Positions 6,394 to 9,274 of a stretch of 9,274 nucleotides of DNA are shown in pieces (positions within the stretch are counted from its first letter, which is position 1; every line of letters begins with the position of its first letter). The notes beneath the pieces were generated by a model. The model was not told the DNA's origin, made no database searches, and was given only the letters and a program-made list of their open reading frames with translations. Location: assembly GCA_937915485.1 (NCBI GenBank), contig CALGII010000021.1, positions 1 through 9,274 on the forward strand, given 5' to 3'. The translations under genes and the position numbers were made by a program. The stretch is from an uncultured Ignavibacteriota bacterium (lineage in GTDB: Bacteria > Bacteroidota > Ignavibacteria > Tepidaquicellales > Tepidaquicellaceae).

Positions 6394-8472
6394 ATGAAAA
6401 AATTATTTCCGGTATTGTTTTGTTTAATCCTTGCAGTGAGCGTGACTCATTCACAGGATAAGTTCCCTTCGATTATTTCCAATGAACCGCCTGTCGTTTC
6501 TTCGCCTCTGATGACGCCCGAAGTACTCTGGTCATTTGGAAGAATCACTGAATATTCGGTTTCGCCTGACGGAACAACGGTCGCTTACGCGGTCAGGTAT
6601 TTCAACCTGCAGTTGAATAAAGGGCAGACCGATTTTTATGTAATGAAAACAGACGGCTCCGATAAGAAGAGACTGACTGAATCTTCCGATTCAAAGTTCG
6701 GTTTGAAGTGGAGACCCGACGGAAAGAAAATAGGTTTCATCTCGGTTAGAAGCGGCTCGGCTCAGATCTGGGAAATGAATCCCGACGGCTCAGGCGCGAA
6801 ACAGATTTCCGATGTTCCCGACGGATTAAATGATTTCAAGTATTCGCCCGATTTGTCGAAGGTCCTTTATCTCGCCGACGTCAAGATTGATAAAACCTCG
6901 AAGGATTTTTATCCCGATTTGCCGAAATCCAACGCGAGGATAATAAACGACCTTATGTACAGGCACTGGGATGAATGGGAAGACGGAAACTACAGCCACA
7001 TATTCGTTTCGGATTACGGTAACGCTCTCATTAAAGACGGAAAGGACATTAATGAAGGAGAGGGCTGGGATACGCCTATGAAGCCGTTCGGCGGAATCGA
7101 ACAGATTAACTGGAGCCCTGACTCAAAGAAAATTGTGTACGCTACTAAGAAAATGAGAGGCAAAGAATACGCGGTCTCAACGAATTCGGAAGTTTACCTT
7201 TACGATATCGCCTCGGAAAAAACCGAAAATATTTCGGACGGTATGAAAGGTTTCGAGTTCGCTCCCGTGTTTTCGCCCGACGGAAAGATGATTGCCTGGT
7301 CGAGCATGGAGCGCGACGGATATGAATCCGATAAGACGCGGCTTTTCATCTATTATGTGGATTCAAAGGAAAGGGTTTATTGTACGAAAGATTTCGAACA
7401 GAGCGCCGATAATCTCGAATGGACGAAAGATTCGAAATCGATTTATTTCATAAGCGGCGTTCGCGGCACGGAAGAGATTTACAGGTATGACCTGTCGGGA
7501 AAAATCACGAGGATTACCGACGGAGTCCATAACTATCTCGAAGCGCGTGTCGCCGGAAACGGTGTGATAGCGACAAGACAGTCAATGTCGAAACCGACAG
7601 AATTGTATTCAGTTAATCCCTCTAACGGAGAGGCATCGGAGATAAGTTTCGTCAACAAGGGAATTCTCGACCGCTTGAAAATCGGTGAAGTGAAGAAAAG
7701 AATGGTGCGTACAACCGACAACAAGGAAATGCTTGCCTGGGTTGTTTATCCGCCTGACTTCGATCCGAGTAAAAAGTATCCGACGCTTCTATTCTGCGAA
7801 GGCGGACCTCAAAGTATCGTCAGCCAGTTCTGGAGTTACAGATGGAATTTTCAGATTATGGCGGCGAACGGTTACATTATAATCGCGCCCAACAGGCGCG
7901 GCGTACCGTCATTCGGTATGGAATGGCTTGAGCAGATAAGCGGCGACTACGGCGGGCAGAATATGCTTGATTATCTGAGCGCGATTGACGACATCGCGAA
8001 AGAGCCGTATGTTGACGCGGATAAACTCGGCGCTGTAGGCGCAAGTTACGGCGGTTTCTCCGTCTTCTGGCTCGCGGGTAACCACAATAAAAGGTTCAAA
8101 GCGTTCATCGCTCACGACGGAATGTTCAACCTCGAAAGCCAGTATCTCGAAACCGAAGAAATGTGGTTCGTTGACTGGGATTTGGGAGGTCCGTTCTGGG
8201 ACCCGAACAACAAAATAGCGCAGAGGAGTTATTCAATTTCTCCGCATAAATACGTGCAGAACTGGGATACGCCGATTCTGGTAATTCACGGTGAAAAAGA
8301 TTACAGAATTGCTTACACGCAGGCAATGCAGGCGTTCAACGCCGCCGTTCTCAGAGGCGTTCCGGCTGAATTGCTCCTGCTTCCCGAGGAAAATCACTGG
8401 GTGCTATCTCCGCAAAACGGGGTCCTGTGGCAAAGAACATTTTTCGACTGGCTCGGCAAGTGGCTTAAATAA
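6394..8472 (+). CDS. Exported S9-family serine peptidase, dipeptidyl-peptidase 5-like
   Basis: A 692-residue prolyl-oligopeptidase-family enzyme with a signal peptide (MKKLFPVLFCLILAVSVTHSQ), so it acts in the periplasm or at the cell surface, probably removing dipeptides from peptide N-termini for amino-acid uptake. Residues about 40-410 are the beta-propeller, with WD40-like blades showing SPDG motifs (SVSPDGTTVAY, WRPDGKKIGF, FSPDGKMIAW). The alpha/beta-hydrolase domain fills the rest. The catalytic triad is complete: Ser551 in GASYGG, Asp636 in HGEKDYR and His668 in ENHW. The Ser-Asp and Asp-His spacings (85 and 32) equal those I recall for Porphyromonas gingivalis DPP5 (Ser542, Asp627, His659), and the propeller motif RHWDEWEDG also fits that group. 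Length is normal for it. A related acylaminoacyl-peptidase specificity cannot be excluded. It diverges from the PorV-like gene. No Shine-Dalgarno precedes the ATG, which is chosen because it gives a proper signal peptide. Confidence 0.93.
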   Translation: MKKLFPVLFCLILAVSVTHSQDKFPSIISNEPPVVSSPLMTPEVLWSFGRITEYSVSPDGTTVAYAVRYFNLQLNKGQTDFYVMKTDGSDKKRLTESSDSKFGLKWRPDGKKIGFISVRSGSAQIWEMNPDGSGAKQISDVPDGLNDFKYSPDLSKVLYLADVKIDKTSKDFYPDLPKSNARIINDLMYRHWDEWEDGNYSHIFVSDYGNALIKDGKDINEGEGWDTPMKPFGGIEQINWSPDSKKIVYATKKMRGKEYAVSTNSEVYLYDIASEKTENISDGMKGFEFAPVFSPDGKMIAWSSMERDGYESDKTRLFIYYVDSKERVYCTKDFEQSADNLEWTKDSKSIYFISGVRGTEEIYRYDLSGKITRITDGVHNYLEARVAGNGVIATRQSMSKPTELYSVNPSNGEASEISFVNKGILDRLKIGEVKKRMVRTTDNKEMLAWVVYPPDFDPSKKYPTLLFCEGGPQSIVSQFWSYRWNFQIMAANGYIIIAPNRRGVPSFGMEWLEQISGDYGGQNMLDYLSAIDDIAKEPYVDADKLGAVGASYGGFSVFWLAGNHNKRFKAFIAHDGMFNLESQYLETEEMWFVDWDLGGPFWDPNNKIAQRSYSISPHKYVQNWDTPILVIHGEKDYRIAYTQAMQAFNAAVLRGVPAELLLLPEENHWVLSPQNGVLWQRTFFDWLGKWLK

Positions 8473-8480
8473 TTTTTTCC

Positions 8481-8498
8481 GGGGTACGGGGTAAGGGG
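8481..8498 (+). repeat. Three evenly spaced GGGG runs before radC
   Basis: GGGG at 8481-8484, 8488-8491 and 8495-8498, separated by TAC and TAA, giving a 7-base period in an otherwise AT-rich gap of 54 bases. Three runs are one short of a standard intramolecular four-stranded G-quadruplex of four-base runs, although a two-layer form is conceivable. It starts 9 bases past the peptidase stop and lies about 30 bases before the radC start. Role unknown. Confidence 0.45.
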
Positions 8499-8526
8499 TC
8501 ATTTTTAATAATTTAATTTATTGAAA

Positions 8527-9258
8527 ATGAAAGGCAACGTGTACACGGAAAAGGAGAATAAAAAGTATTCCGTTAAGGATATGCCGAAAGAAGAAAGACC
8601 GCGCGAGAAACTTCTTCGGTTCGGCACGGGAAAAATGGAAAACTTTGAACTGCTCGCGATTTTGCTGAGGACCGGAACAAAGGAAGAACCTGTTCTCGAT
8701 CTGTCGAGGAATCTGATGATGAAGTTCGGCACGATTGAGAATTTCTTTGAATCGTCGATGCAGGACCTAATGACCGTGAAAGGAATCGGACTCGCTAAAG
8801 CCTCGGAACTTATTTCCTGCATTACACTGGGAAGAAGGTACAAGGACGAACTCCTGAAGAATGAAAATCTGAGGCTGTCGAGAGAAGCAATAACGGAACC
8901 GTCGCTGGCTGTGAATTTCATAAGGGCGGAAATATCCGATTACTCAAAAGAGCATTTTCTTGTTTTGAATCTTGACGTGCGGAACAGAATTATTGACATA
9001 GACGTTATTTCGAAGGGAACGCTGACTTCGAGTTTGGTTCATCCGAGGGAAACATTCGAGAGCGCGATTCGCAAACACGCGGCATCAATTATGGTTGCTC
9101 ATAATCACCCGTCGGGTGACGCGAATCCCTCGGAAGACGATATCAAGATTTCGAAGCGTCTGTCGGAATCGGGCAGGATACTCGGCATTGAACTGATTGA
9201 CCATATTATAATTACTAAATATTCGTATTGCAGTTTGAAGAACAAAGGACTTATTTAG
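8527..9258 (+). CDS. radC: RadC family protein (JAB/MPN metalloprotease-like domain)
   Basis: A complete RadC-family protein of 243 residues from the ATG at 8527. The N-terminal part has the conserved start KDMPKEERPREKLL (about 17-30) and a helix-hairpin-helix-like stretch around MTVKGIGLAKASEL (about 81-94), suggestive of DNA contact. The C-terminal JAMM/MPN domain carries the zinc-binding pattern His192-x-His194 in HNHPSG, Ser202 and Asp205, with the usual x7 and x2 spacings. The name comes from an old link with radiation sensitivity that has not held up; the biochemical role is unclear, though the metal site is intact here. An in-frame TTG at 8521 would add two residues; ATG is preferred, and neither start has a Shine-Dalgarno. 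It follows the peptidase gene by 54 bases on the same strand with no terminator hairpin between, so read-through is likely. No mobile element or defence gene is adjacent. Confidence 0.95.
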   Translation: MKGNVYTEKENKKYSVKDMPKEERPREKLLRFGTGKMENFELLAILLRTGTKEEPVLDLSRNLMMKFGTIENFFESSMQDLMTVKGIGLAKASELISCITLGRRYKDELLKNENLRLSREAITEPSLAVNFIRAEISDYSKEHFLVLNLDVRNRIIDIDVISKGTLTSSLVHPRETFESAIRKHAASIMVAHNHPSGDANPSEDDIKISKRLSESGRILGIELIDHIIITKYSYCSLKNKGLI

Positions 9259-9274
9259 AGCAATTAACAATTAG

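Noticed and set aside
8521..8526. TTG start for radC giving two extra residues
   Set aside because: The ATG at 8527 is in frame two codons later, and nothing upstream favours the rarer TTG.
8909..9258. RadC as part of a mobile or anti-restriction island
   Set aside because: RadC-like genes do occur on mobile elements, but this one is full length with the normal N-terminal part and sits beside a housekeeping-type peptidase with no mobile genes in view.

Overview
The window looks like a piece of chromosome from a Bacteroidota/Chlorobi-group bacterium, most likely of the Ignavibacteria type. The evidence is two secreted proteins ending in a type IX secretion system (T9SS) type A sorting domain of the 'SQNYPNPFNPVTKINF ... 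GIYFYK ... KKMTLIK' style, a PorV/PorQ-family outer-membrane protein, a DPP5-like S9 peptidase, and AT-rich gaps where most genes lack a strong Shine-Dalgarno sequence. The taxonomic call is inference from protein style; there is no rRNA or other marker here.

Layout. The left two thirds is read on the minus strand, from right to left: a PorV-like protein (6191-5166), a T9SS cargo with an unrecognised N-terminal module plus a BNR/Ycf48-like propeller (5005-2918), a second T9SS cargo with two BNR/Ycf48-like propellers (2634-451), and the 5' end of a further exported protein (241-1, running off the window). Both cargo genes end in clear intrinsic terminators (about 2873-2898 and 406-434). The right third is on the plus strand: an exported DPP5-like S9 serine peptidase (6394-8472), then radC (8527-9258). 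A 202-bp divergent intergenic region (6192-6393) separates the PorV-like gene from the peptidase.

The most striking feature is an 890-bp direct repeat (773-1662 and 3240-4129) in which I find no mismatch. It encodes the same roughly 300-residue propeller in the two neighbouring cargo genes. The upstream modules are unrelated and the downstream sorting domains have diverged (68 of 82 residues identical). This is a mosaic: a perfectly conserved module in two otherwise different proteins, best explained by recent gene conversion or module duplication, with mis-assembly as the main alternative.

The genes fit an export theme. Four of the six products carry an N-terminal signal peptide (the cargoes, the PorV-like protein and the peptidase) and the partial one has an N-terminal hydrophobic segment. 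PorV-family proteins are known T9SS components that take cargo carrying such C-terminal domains to the surface. RadC is an ordinary housekeeping-type neighbour. I found no tRNA, rRNA, CRISPR array, transposase or phage gene. The window may not hold a new system; its best leads are the shared module, a 20-bp perfect palindrome upstream of the partial gene, and a 13-bp-arm inverted repeat between the PorV-like and cargo genes.
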